From Mycobacterium paraterrae (GTDB taxonomy: Bacteria; Actinomycetota; Actinomycetes; Mycobacteriales; Mycobacteriaceae), in NCBI RefSeq assembly GCF_022430545.2, contig NZ_CP092488.2:3286001-3350000 (forward strand): DNA of 64,000 bases, written 5' to 3'. How positions within the stretch are numbered: position 1 is the first letter of the stretch; each line of letters begins with the position of its first letter. The notes under the pieces are model-generated. The model worked only from the letters and a program-made list of their open reading frames with translations, was not told where the DNA came from and made no database searches. The translations under genes were made by a program, and so were the position numbers. Shown here in pieces: positions 1 to 6,503 of this stretch.

Positions 1-144
1 GAGCGCGAGCGAACGGTGCTCGTGCTCAGGTTTTTCGAATCGATGACGCAGACCCAGATCGCCGAGCGGGTCGGCATCTCGCAGATGCACGTCTCGCGGT
101 TGCTGGCGAAGTCGCTGTCCCGGCTACGGGACGAGCTGGAATAA
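1..144 (+). CDS. sigF: RNA polymerase sigma factor SigF, 3' end (partial)
   Basis: Only the last 47 codons are inside the window, open at the left edge and ending in TAA at 142-144. The fragment is sigma region 4.2: a helix-turn-helix with TQTQIAERVGISQMHVSRLL, followed by a short SRLRDEL tail, as in the SigF/SigB general-stress group. SigF directs core RNA polymerase to stress and stationary-phase promoters and is controlled by an anti-sigma factor (RsbW/UsfX), which would lie left of the window. Position next to accA3 in convergent orientation matches the M. tuberculosis order, which supports sigF rather than another sigma factor. The last 21 bp overlap the 3' end of the convergent anti-anti-sigma gene. 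Confidence 0.9.
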   Translation, partial: ERERTVLVLRFFESMTQTQIAERVGISQMHVSRLLAKSLSRLRDELE

Positions 145-576
145 CTGGTTCTGGTCCGGGTCGTCGTTGTCGACGTCCGGCATCGCGTGCACCGATGTGC
201 TCATCGGCAGCGCGTGCGCGGGGTCGCAGATTCGGAGCAGCCGCGATACCGCCTTACTCGGCACCACAGCCCAGCGCAGGTTGGCGCCGGCGCACCTGAC
301 GTTGATCAGGTGTAGCGCCGAAAAGCCAGCCGTGCCAAAGAATTCCAGGCCGCTCAGATCGACGACCAGTGGAGTGGAATCGCTGATGCACAGGTCGAAG
401 TAGTCGGCGAACTGAGTGGCGTTGGACGCATCGAGCTCACCCTGAGCGGTGACAATCACCCGGCCGTCTTCCCACCTCGCGCTGAAGCGCGCGGAGTGGT
501 TTTCCCAGGCGGGCGGTGGGAATGCCGCATCGGCTCCTCGAACCGGCGCAGCGGTGGTTGTAAATACAGCAGACAT
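124..576 (-). CDS. STAS-domain anti-anti-sigma factor
   Basis: 150 residues, ATG start with GGAG about 7 nt upstream. After a 30-residue Pro/Ala-rich lead, residues about 35-130 form a STAS domain (VITAQGELDASNA, then VDLSGLEFFGTAGFSAL). Proteins of this family bind RsbW-type anti-sigma kinases and free the sigma factor; a conserved Ser in the DSSG motif is normally phosphorylated by the kinase. Here that motif reads GTAG, with Thr at the Ser position. Location tail-to-tail with sigF suggests, but does not prove, action in the SigF partner-switching circuit. In M. tuberculosis sigF and accA3 lie side by side, so this gene is an insertion relative to that genome. Confidence 0.85.
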   Translation of the reverse strand: MSAVFTTTAAPVRGADAAFPPPAWENHSARFSARWEDGRVIVTAQGELDASNATQFADYFDLCISDSTPLVVDLSGLEFFGTAGFSALHLINVRCAGANLRWAVVPSKAVSRLLRICDPAHALPMSTSVHAMPDVDNDDPDQNQLFQLVP

Positions 577-799
577 GGTGTGACTCCATCAGTCGACTAT
601 GCGTTCTGTGGATCACGTCAAGCGGAATAAGTGCCGCGCGCGAGGAAAGCCCGGGAGAACAGACTCCCCTTACGTCAATTAACGCTGTTCCTGCGGCTGG
701 AAACTCAACCTGGCTAAGACACTACTCCCGAGTACTGGCTGACGACAACGTTTAAGACGCTTTCTAAGAAAGCCTGGTCAGCGACGTGAAGCACCGGCT

Positions 800-1099
800 T
801 CAGTCCGAATCATGTTCGCGCGCAACGATTGTCGCAGCGAATCGCCGGACCGACGCGACCGCCGCGTCGGCCGCGTCGCCGTGACCGGGACGCGCCCGCC
901 CGGTGACCCCTCCGGTCGCCGGGTCCAGCGTCACTTCGGCGAGCAGCTCACCGGTCGTGGGCTCGCACACCGCCCACGAGTACCGCGCGTCAGAGAGCCA
1001 TGCGGCGTCGCTATGCGCGACATGGTCGGGATCGCTGACACCGAGAGCGGCCAGGGCGGGACGATCGTCGATACGGTCGTCGGCGCGCAGGCCGCGCAA
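800..1099 (-). CDS. Conserved hypothetical protein, probably N-terminally disturbed
   Basis: 99 residues from a TTG at 1099. The body (ALAALGVSDPDH, then WAVCEPTTGELLAEVTLDP) has the look of a GNAT-like strand pair, but I cannot assign a family. The same frame continues upstream as IEPIEINAGQWYLRGLRA, which reads like genuine coding sequence, yet no ATG, GTG or TTG exists in that frame before the accA3 stop codon. A 58-bp tandem duplication at 1127-1242, not a multiple of three, sits exactly where the native start should be. The gene may use a rare start codon, may begin at the TTG, or may be a decaying pseudogene. Confidence 0.5.
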   Translation of the reverse strand: MRGLRADDRIDDRPALAALGVSDPDHVAHSDAAWLSDARYSWAVCEPTTGELLAEVTLDPATGGVTGRARPGHGDAADAAVASVRRFAATIVAREHDSD

Positions 1100-1126
1100 A
1101 TACCACTGGCCGGCGTTGATCTCGAT

Positions 1127-1242
1127 GGGTTCGATGTCCGGCTCCTCCTCGGGCCGCTCCGGCGGCCCGCATTGTCGCCGGACGGGGTTCGATGTCCGGC
1201 TCCTCCTCGGGCCGCTCCGGCGGCCCGCATTGTCGCCGGACG
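1127..1242. repeat. Two tandem copies of a 58-bp unit
   Basis: Copy 1 is 1127-1184 and copy 2 is 1185-1242; they are identical and followed by a 10-bp start of a third copy (GGGTTCGATG). The unit is very G+C rich and lies between the accA3 stop and the downstream 99-residue frame. Because 58 is not divisible by three, each extra copy shifts any frame crossing it. It looks like a recent slippage or unequal-crossover duplication. Confidence 0.95.
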
Positions 1243-1259
1243 GGGTTCGATGAGCCGCG

Positions 1260-3059
1260 CTACTTGATCTCGGCGAGCACCGTGCCCTGCGTGATCGCGG
1301 CGCCGGGCTCCACAGCCAGACCCGTGATAACGCCGTCCTTGTGCGCGGTGACCGGGTTCTCCATCTTCATGGCTTCCAGCACCACGACGAGGTCGCCGGA
1401 CGAAACCTGTTGTCCCTCTTCGACGGCCACCTTCACCACGGTGCCCTGCATCGGAGCGGTCACCGCGTCACCGGACGCTGCGGCGCCGCCGGCAGCACCA
1501 CGCTTGCGCGGCTTCGGCTTCTTGCGGATCGCGCCGACCGAGTCGGTCGCGGGACCGCCACCGCCGCCCAGCGCCAAGTCACCCGGCAGCGACACCTCGA
1601 GGCGGCGACCGCCAACCTCGACGACGACCGTCTGCCGAGGCGACGCGTCGTCCTCGATCGGCTCCCCGCCGGTGAACGGCTCGATGGTGTTGTCCCACTC
1701 GGTCTCGATCCAGCGGGTGTGCACGCTGAAGCCGTTGTCGTCGCCGATGAACGCCGGGTCGGACACTACGGCCCGATGGAACGGGATGACAGTGGCCAGT
1801 CCCTCGACGTGGAACTCGGCTAGCGCGCGACGCGACCGCGCCAGCGCCTCCTCGCGGGTGGCGCCGTAGACGATGAGCTTGGCCAGCATCGAGTCGAACT
1901 GGCCGCCGATCACCGAACCGGCCTCCACGCCGGAGTCCAGCCGCACGCCGGGCCCGCTGGGAGTCTCGTACTTGGTCACCGGGCCGGGGGCCGGCAGGAA
2001 GCCGCGTCCGGCGTCCTCGCCGTTGATCCGGAACTCGATCGCGTGCCCGCGGGGCGTCGGGTCCTCGGTGAGCTCCAGCTTCTCGCCGTTGGCGATCTTG
2101 AACTGCTGCAGCACCAGGTCGATGCCGGCAGTCTCCTCGGTGACCGGGTGCTCGACCTGCAGGCGGGTGTTGACCTCGAGGAATGAGATCAGGCCGTCCT
2201 GGCCGACCAGATACTCGACGGTGCCGGCGCCGTAGTAGCCGGCCTCCTTGCAGATCCGCTTGGCGGACTCGTGGATCTCCTTGCGCTGCGCGTCGGTCAG
2301 GAACGGCGCAGGCGCCTCCTCGACCAGCTTCTGGAAGCGGCGTTGCAGCGAGCAGTCGCGGGTACCGGCGACGATGACGTTGCCGTGCTGGTCGGCGATC
2401 ACCTGGGCCTCGACGTGGCGCGGCTTGTCCAAGTAACGCTCGACGAAGCATTCCCCGCGACCGAAGGCGGCGACGGCCTCGCGGGTCGCCGACTCGAACA
2501 GCTCGGGGATCTCCTCGATGGTGCGCGCAACCTTCATGCCGCGGCCACCACCGCCGAACGCCGCCTTGATCGCGATCGGCACGCCGTACTCCTTGGCGAA
2601 GGCGACGACCTCGTCGGCGTTCTTCACCGGGTCCGGGGTGCCGGGCACCAGCGGCGCCTGTGCCTTGGCGGCGATGTGACGCGCGGTGACCTTGTCACCG
2701 AGGTCGCGGATGGACTGCGGGCTCGGCCCGATCCAGATCAAGCCGGCGTCGAGCACCGCCTGGGCGAAGTCGCCGTTCTCCGACAGGAAGCCGTAACCCG
2801 GGTGGATCGCGTTGGCGCCGGACTTCTCCGCGGCCTCGAGGATCTTGCCGAAGTCCAGGTAGGACTCCGCCGAGGTCTGACCGCCCAGGGCGAAGGCCTC
2901 GTCCGCCAGCTTCACGTGAGGAGCGTCGGCGTCGGGCTCGGCGTAAACCGCCACGCTGGGCAGTCCCGCGTCCTTGGCCGCGCGGATGACCCGCACCGCG
3001 ATCTCACCGCGGTTGGCGACAAGAACTTTCGAGATCGTCGAGCTGGCGTGACTGGCCAC
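1260..3059 (-). CDS. accA3: Acetyl/propionyl-CoA carboxylase alpha subunit AccA3 (biotin carboxylase + BCCP)
   Basis: 599 residues, GTG start at 3059 preceded by AGGAGG. It is the biotin-carrying alpha subunit shared by mycobacterial acyl-CoA carboxylases: it carboxylates biotin with ATP and bicarbonate and hands the carboxyl group to AccD beta subunits, giving malonyl- and methylmalonyl-CoA for fatty, mycolic and methyl-branched lipids. Domains in order: biotin carboxylase N-terminal fold (VLVANRGEIAVRVIRAAKDAG), ATP-grasp with FGGGGRGMKV, biotin carboxylase C-terminal part, and a C-terminal biotinyl domain. The biotinylation motif is EAMKMENP, with the modified Lys at residue 565. The cluster also contains accD5, accE5 and, further on, the biotin ligase birA. 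Confidence 0.97.
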   Translation of the reverse strand: MASHASSTISKVLVANRGEIAVRVIRAAKDAGLPSVAVYAEPDADAPHVKLADEAFALGGQTSAESYLDFGKILEAAEKSGANAIHPGYGFLSENGDFAQAVLDAGLIWIGPSPQSIRDLGDKVTARHIAAKAQAPLVPGTPDPVKNADEVVAFAKEYGVPIAIKAAFGGGGRGMKVARTIEEIPELFESATREAVAAFGRGECFVERYLDKPRHVEAQVIADQHGNVIVAGTRDCSLQRRFQKLVEEAPAPFLTDAQRKEIHESAKRICKEAGYYGAGTVEYLVGQDGLISFLEVNTRLQVEHPVTEETAGIDLVLQQFKIANGEKLELTEDPTPRGHAIEFRINGEDAGRGFLPAPGPVTKYETPSGPGVRLDSGVEAGSVIGGQFDSMLAKLIVYGATREEALARSRRALAEFHVEGLATVIPFHRAVVSDPAFIGDDNGFSVHTRWIETEWDNTIEPFTGGEPIEDDASPRQTVVVEVGGRRLEVSLPGDLALGGGGGPATDSVGAIRKKPKPRKRGAAGGAAASGDAVTAPMQGTVVKVAVEEGQQVSSGDLVVVLEAMKMENPVTAHKDGVITGLAVEPGAAITQGTVLAEIK

Positions 3060-3162
3060 TTCGCCTCCTGATGCGCACGTCTTCGTGTTGTCTAAGAGAA
3101 ATTCTTACAAGTCGTTTCGGAGGTAGCTTATGCGGCGCGCCGTGAGCGAGTAGACCCGGTGT

Positions 3163-3588
3163 CTACTTCGCCGTCGACTCGCGCACTCGGCGCTTGATTC
3201 TGGCCAGCATCCCCGACATTCCGCGCAGCCGTAGCGGGCTGATCAGTTCTGCCAGACCAAGATCGGTATAGAAGTCGTCGGGCACCGCAAGGATGTCGGC
3301 GGCGGGCTGCTCGTCGAGACCGGCGGCGAGAATCGACGCGAAACCGCGCGTGGTCGGAGCCTCGGCAGGGGCGCTGAAATACAGCCGGACCCGGTCCGGA
3401 TCGTCGGCGTCGACATGAAGGAACAGCGGTGATTGGCACTCGGGCACCGGCTCCATCGCCGCCTCTTCGAGGTCGGCGGGCAACGGCGGCAGATCGTCGG
3501 CGAACTCCAGCAGCAGCTTGAGCTTGTCCTGCCCCTGAACCTCGCCAAAGTCGGCGACGACCTCGGCCAGCGGCGCGGGCATGCTCAT
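3163..3588 (-). CDS. SufE-family sulfur acceptor protein (Rv3284-like)
   Basis: 141 residues with the SufE fold: LAEVVADFGEVQGQDKLKLLLEFADDLP start, a single central Cys in VPECQSPLF (about residue 51) that corresponds to the sulfur-accepting Cys of SufE, and the RGFASILAAGL helix. SufE proteins take persulfide sulfur from a cysteine desulfurase or related donor. The gene overlaps the stop codon of the upstream rhodanese sseA by 4 bp (ATGA), so the two are translationally coupled, and a role in sulfur relay with SseA is plausible. Length and position match Rv3284. Confidence 0.88.
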   Translation of the reverse strand: MSMPAPLAEVVADFGEVQGQDKLKLLLEFADDLPPLPADLEEAAMEPVPECQSPLFLHVDADDPDRVRLYFSAPAEAPTTRGFASILAAGLDEQPAADILAVPDDFYTDLGLAELISPLRLRGMSGMLARIKRRVRESTAK

Positions 3589-4478
3589 CAGGCGGGAACG
3601 GCGCCGGGGCTTTCACCCGCGACGATCGGCACTCGCACGGCGTTACCCCACTCGGTCCACGAGCCGTCGTAATTGCGCACACCCGGGATGCCCAGCAGAT
3701 GCGTCAGCACAAACCAGGTGTGGCTGGACCGCTCGCCGATACGGCAGTACACGATTGTCTTGTCGTCCGGCTCGATGAACCCGTACAGCTGCTCCAGCTC
3801 GTCGCGGCTGCGGAAGCGGCCACTGTCGTCGGCGGCCTTGGCCCAAGGGATCGATCGGGCCGTGGGAATGTGGCCCGCGCGCAACGCGCCCTCTTCGGGG
3901 TAGTCGGGCATGTGGGTGCGTTTGCCGGTGTACTCGTCGGGGGAGCGCACGTCGATCAGCGGCCCGCTGCCCAACGCGGCCAGGACATCATCCTTGTAGG
4001 CACGAATCGGTGCGTCGTTGCGCTGCACGACGGGATAACCCGACGACGAGCGGCTCGGCACGTCCAGCGTGGTGTCGCGGCCGTCGTGGATCCACAGGTC
4101 GCGTCCGCCGTTGAGCAGCCGGACGTCGGGGTGGCCGAACAGCGTGAAGACCCACAGCGCGTACGCCGCCCACCAGTTGCTCTTGTCGCCATAGATCACG
4201 ACGGTGTCGTCGCGCGAAATGCCTTTGCGATCCATCAGTTCCGCGAACTGCTTGCCGTCGATGTAGTCGCGCACCCGCGGGTCGTTGAGGTCGGTGTGCC
4301 AGTCGATCTTGACCGCTCCCGGGATGTGGCCGACATCGTAGAGCAGTACGTCTTCGTCGGACTCCACGATCGCCAGACCCGGCCGGCCCAGATTGCCGGC
4401 CAGCCAGTCGGCCGTCACCAGCCGTTCTGGGTGGGCGTAAGCACTCAGCGTCGGGCTGGGATCTGCGGGTAGCGGCAC
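3588..4478 (-). CDS. sseA: Thiosulfate sulfurtransferase SseA (two-domain rhodanese)
   Basis: 296 residues with two rhodanese domains; the N-terminal one is inactive-type and the C-terminal one carries the active loop TIVYCRIGERSSHTW with the catalytic Cys at residue 245. It transfers sulfane sulfur from thiosulfate or 3-mercaptopyruvate to acceptors. The GTG start at 4478 sits 6 nt after TAGGCT, a mycobacterial -10 pattern, and lacks a ribosome-binding site, suggesting a leaderless transcript. The stop overlaps the start of the SufE-like gene. Order and length match M. tuberculosis SseA (Rv3283). Confidence 0.93.
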   Translation of the reverse strand: MPLPADPSPTLSAYAHPERLVTADWLAGNLGRPGLAIVESDEDVLLYDVGHIPGAVKIDWHTDLNDPRVRDYIDGKQFAELMDRKGISRDDTVVIYGDKSNWWAAYALWVFTLFGHPDVRLLNGGRDLWIHDGRDTTLDVPSRSSSGYPVVQRNDAPIRAYKDDVLAALGSGPLIDVRSPDEYTGKRTHMPDYPEEGALRAGHIPTARSIPWAKAADDSGRFRSRDELEQLYGFIEPDDKTIVYCRIGERSSHTWFVLTHLLGIPGVRNYDGSWTEWGNAVRVPIVAGESPGAVPA

Positions 4479-4520
4479 ACCGCGAGCCTACCTGGCAATC
4501 CGCCGTCAGCTTTCACCGCG

Positions 4521-4573
4521 AGATCGACGTTATGCGGCCCCGCACTCGCACTTTTCCTGCAAAACGTCGATTT
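4521..4573. repeat. 53-bp inverted-repeat element, copy 1 (upstream of nuclease gene)
   Basis: Contains terminal inverted arms ATCGACGTT and AACGTCGAT. It aligns without gaps to the 53 bp at 5451-5503 with 41 identical positions, in direct orientation. The two copies bracket the gene at 4609-5451. Confidence 0.75.
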
Positions 4574-4608
4574 AAAGGGGTGTCGGATGCGGATGCCACG
4601 ATGCTGCC

Positions 4609-5451
4609 GTGCGGGACGTCTTCGTTGGGAGCCAAGCGGTGGCGGCCGGTCGGCTGACCCGACATGAATTGCAGCGCTGGTACCGCCCGATCTACCGCGG
4701 AGTGTATGTCCCCAAAGCACACGAGCTGTCGCTACGGGATCGAACTCTCGGGGCATTGCTGGCTTGTCCGGGACCGGCGGTGGTGAGCGGAAAGGCGGCG
4801 TCGGCCCTGCACGGCGCCAACTGGATCGCATCGGAGACGCCCGTAGAGCTGCTCGCCCGGGCTGTGCGGCCACAACGCGGCCTGCTGGTACGCAACGAAC
4901 GCCTGGCCGATGACGAAATCACGGTGGTCGCAGGCATTCCCGTGACGACGCCGGCCCGTACGGCGTTCGACATCGGAAGACACCTGCCACGCGATGAGGC
5001 GGTGGCACGGCTCGATGCCTTGATGTATGCAACACCCTTTTCGGTGGACGACGTGCTGCGGTTGGCCCAGCGTTATCCGCGCGCTCGCGGGCTGCGCCGA
5101 CTACGAGCGGTACTGCCGCTTGTCGACGGTGGCGCGGCATCGCCGAAGGAAACCTGGTTGCGGTTGCTGTTGATCGACGCGGGATTTCCTCGCCCGGTTA
5201 CCCAGATTCCGGTATCCGACGGATGGCGACCCGTCCGGATCCTCGATATGGGTTGGGAGCAACTCAAGATGGCCGCCGAATACGACGGCGATCAACACCG
5301 GACGAACCGCAGGCAGTATGTGAGAGACATTCGCTGTATGCAAACCTTGCAGCGGCTGGGCTGGATCGTCGTGCGGGTTGTCGCCGAGGACCGGAAGTCC
5401 GACATCGTCAAACGAGTAGACGATGCGTTCAAACTGCGTGGCATTACGTGA
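4609..5451 (+). CDS. AbiEi-like / DUF559 nuclease-domain protein
   Basis: 280 residues, GTG start. The N-terminal about 120 residues (LTRHELQRWYRPIYRGVYVP) resemble the winged-helix part of AbiEi-type antitoxins. The C-terminal third looks like a Vsr/DUF559 PD-(D/E)XK nuclease: E181 in PKETWLRLLLIDAGF, D213 in ILDMGWEQ, and EYDGDQH at 224-230, followed by GWIVVRVVAED. Such proteins are common in mycobacteria, often singletons without a toxin partner; function is unproven, with defence or toxin-antitoxin roles usually suspected. The gene is inserted between sseA and maf on the opposite strand and is flanked by two 53-bp direct repeats, as if acquired as one unit. Confidence 0.8.
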   Translation: MRDVFVGSQAVAAGRLTRHELQRWYRPIYRGVYVPKAHELSLRDRTLGALLACPGPAVVSGKAASALHGANWIASETPVELLARAVRPQRGLLVRNERLADDEITVVAGIPVTTPARTAFDIGRHLPRDEAVARLDALMYATPFSVDDVLRLAQRYPRARGLRRLRAVLPLVDGGAASPKETWLRLLLIDAGFPRPVTQIPVSDGWRPVRILDMGWEQLKMAAEYDGDQHRTNRRQYVRDIRCMQTLQRLGWIVVRVVAEDRKSDIVKRVDDAFKLRGIT

Positions 5452-5503
5452 GATTGACGTGTTGCAGCGATGTTCTCGCGCTTTGCCTGCGAAACGTCGA
5501 TTT
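5451..5503. repeat. 53-bp inverted-repeat element, copy 2 (downstream of nuclease gene)
   Basis: Starts on the last base of the nuclease-gene stop codon and ends at the stop codon of the convergent maf gene. It has arms related to those of copy 1 (ATTGACGT and ACGTCGAT) and is 41/53 identical to it in the same orientation. It could also serve as a terminator between the convergent genes. Confidence 0.72.
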
Positions 5504-6144
5504 CACCGTCCGACCGGATTGGCGGCCCACAGTTCGGCAATCGACACGCCAACCCGTTGCAGCAGCGCTCTGGTGTGCGGCAGGCTCAGGCCGATGACGT
5601 TGGACGGGTCGCCGTCTATTCGGTCGACGAACCAGCCGCCAAGGCCGTCGATCGTGAACGCGCCAGCAACGGCGAGGGATTCACCGGTCGCCAGATAGGC
5701 CTCGAGGTCTGCCGGGTCGGGTTCGGCGAAATGCACGGTGGTGGCGAAGGATTCGGATGCCTGCGTGGTCAGGCCGTCGGCCAGCCGGACCAGGCAGTGT
5801 CCGGTGTGCAGCTGGCCGGACCGGCCGCCCATCGACTGCCATTCGCGCCGGGCCGCGTCGATGGACTCGGGTTTGCCGACCAGCCTGCCGTCGATGTAGA
5901 GCATCGAATCACAGCCGACCACAACACAATTCGCGGCGACCTCCGCGTCGAGCAGCGTGACGACGTGTTCGGCCTTCGCTTCGGCGAGATGGCGAACCAC
6001 GTCGCCGGGAGCGGCATCGGCGCCTAATGCGGCGATGATGGCGTCCTCGTCCACCCCGGACACCACGACCAGCGGATCGACACCGGCCTGCCGCAGTACG
6101 CGGCGGCGACCCTCAGACGCCGAAGCTAATACGAGTCTGGTCAA
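5503..6144 (-). CDS. maf: Maf family nucleotide pyrophosphatase
   Basis: 213 residues. Begins TRLVLASASEGRRRVLRQAG, the Maf signature (ASxSxxRRxxL), and contains VVGCDSMLYIDG and the GKPES loop typical of these house-cleaning pyrophosphatases that hydrolyse dTTP, UTP or modified nucleotides. Translation starts at a TTG that overlaps the accE5 stop (TTGA), so it depends on coupling with accE5. Position between sseA and accE5 matches Rv3282. Confidence 0.92.
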   Translation of the reverse strand: MTRLVLASASEGRRRVLRQAGVDPLVVVSGVDEDAIIAALGADAAPGDVVRHLAEAKAEHVVTLLDAEVAANCVVVGCDSMLYIDGRLVGKPESIDAARREWQSMGGRSGQLHTGHCLVRLADGLTTQASESFATTVHFAEPDPADLEAYLATGESLAVAGAFTIDGLGGWFVDRIDGDPSNVIGLSLPHTRALLQRVGVSIAELWAANPVGR

Positions 6145-6503
6145 CGGCCCCGCATGTGGGTTCGCTGCACCAGCGTCAGGCGCTGCCAGCTATGCACCGC
6201 GTACCGCAGCTTGTCGACGGGCAGACCCCACCGGGAGAACTCCGGTTCGCCCTGGATCCCGGGGCCACTCGACGCGCTGGCCAGCACGGTGACCAGCGCG
6301 GCCACCTCGTCGTCGGTCGGGTTGCCCTTGAGCACCTCGATGTGCGGCACGTGCGCCGCGTTCTCGTCGGCGTCCGCAGGAGCCTGATCGTTCGTCTCGT
6401 TCCCGTCACTCACTGCGTTCGTTCCGCTCACTCGACTCACAGGGGCTTGATCGTTCGTCTCGTTCCCGTCACTCACTGCGTTCGTTCCGCTCACTCGACT
6501 CAC
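6141..6503 (-). CDS. accE5: Acyl-CoA carboxylase epsilon subunit AccE5
   Basis: 120 residues. The conserved core lies near the C-terminus: HIEVLKGNPTDDEVAALVTVL and RWGLPVDKLRY. AccE5 is a small activator that stabilises the AccA3-AccD5 propionyl-CoA carboxylase complex. The N-terminus is two near-identical 21-residue units (SRVSGTNAVSDGNETNDQAP), reflecting a 63-bp tandem repeat. The M. tuberculosis protein also has a repetitive, expanded N-terminus. GTG start overlaps the accD5 stop (GTGA). Confidence 0.92.
   Translation of the reverse strand: MSRVSGTNAVSDGNETNDQAPVSRVSGTNAVSDGNETNDQAPADADENAAHVPHIEVLKGNPTDDEVAALVTVLASASSGPGIQGEPEFSRWGLPVDKLRYAVHSWQRLTLVQRTHMRGR
6378..6503. repeat. Two tandem 63-bp units inside accE5
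   Basis: Units are 6378-6440 and 6441-6503, 61 of 63 positions identical. In frame, so they add 21 residues each to the N-terminus of AccE5. The unit itself contains GTGAGTGACGGGAACGAG, a possible alternative start region. Confidence 0.93.

Noticed and set aside
577..799. SigF-type promoter in the region before the anti-anti-sigma gene
   Set aside because: GTT-like and GGGAGT-like pieces occur but do not match the consensus well enough.
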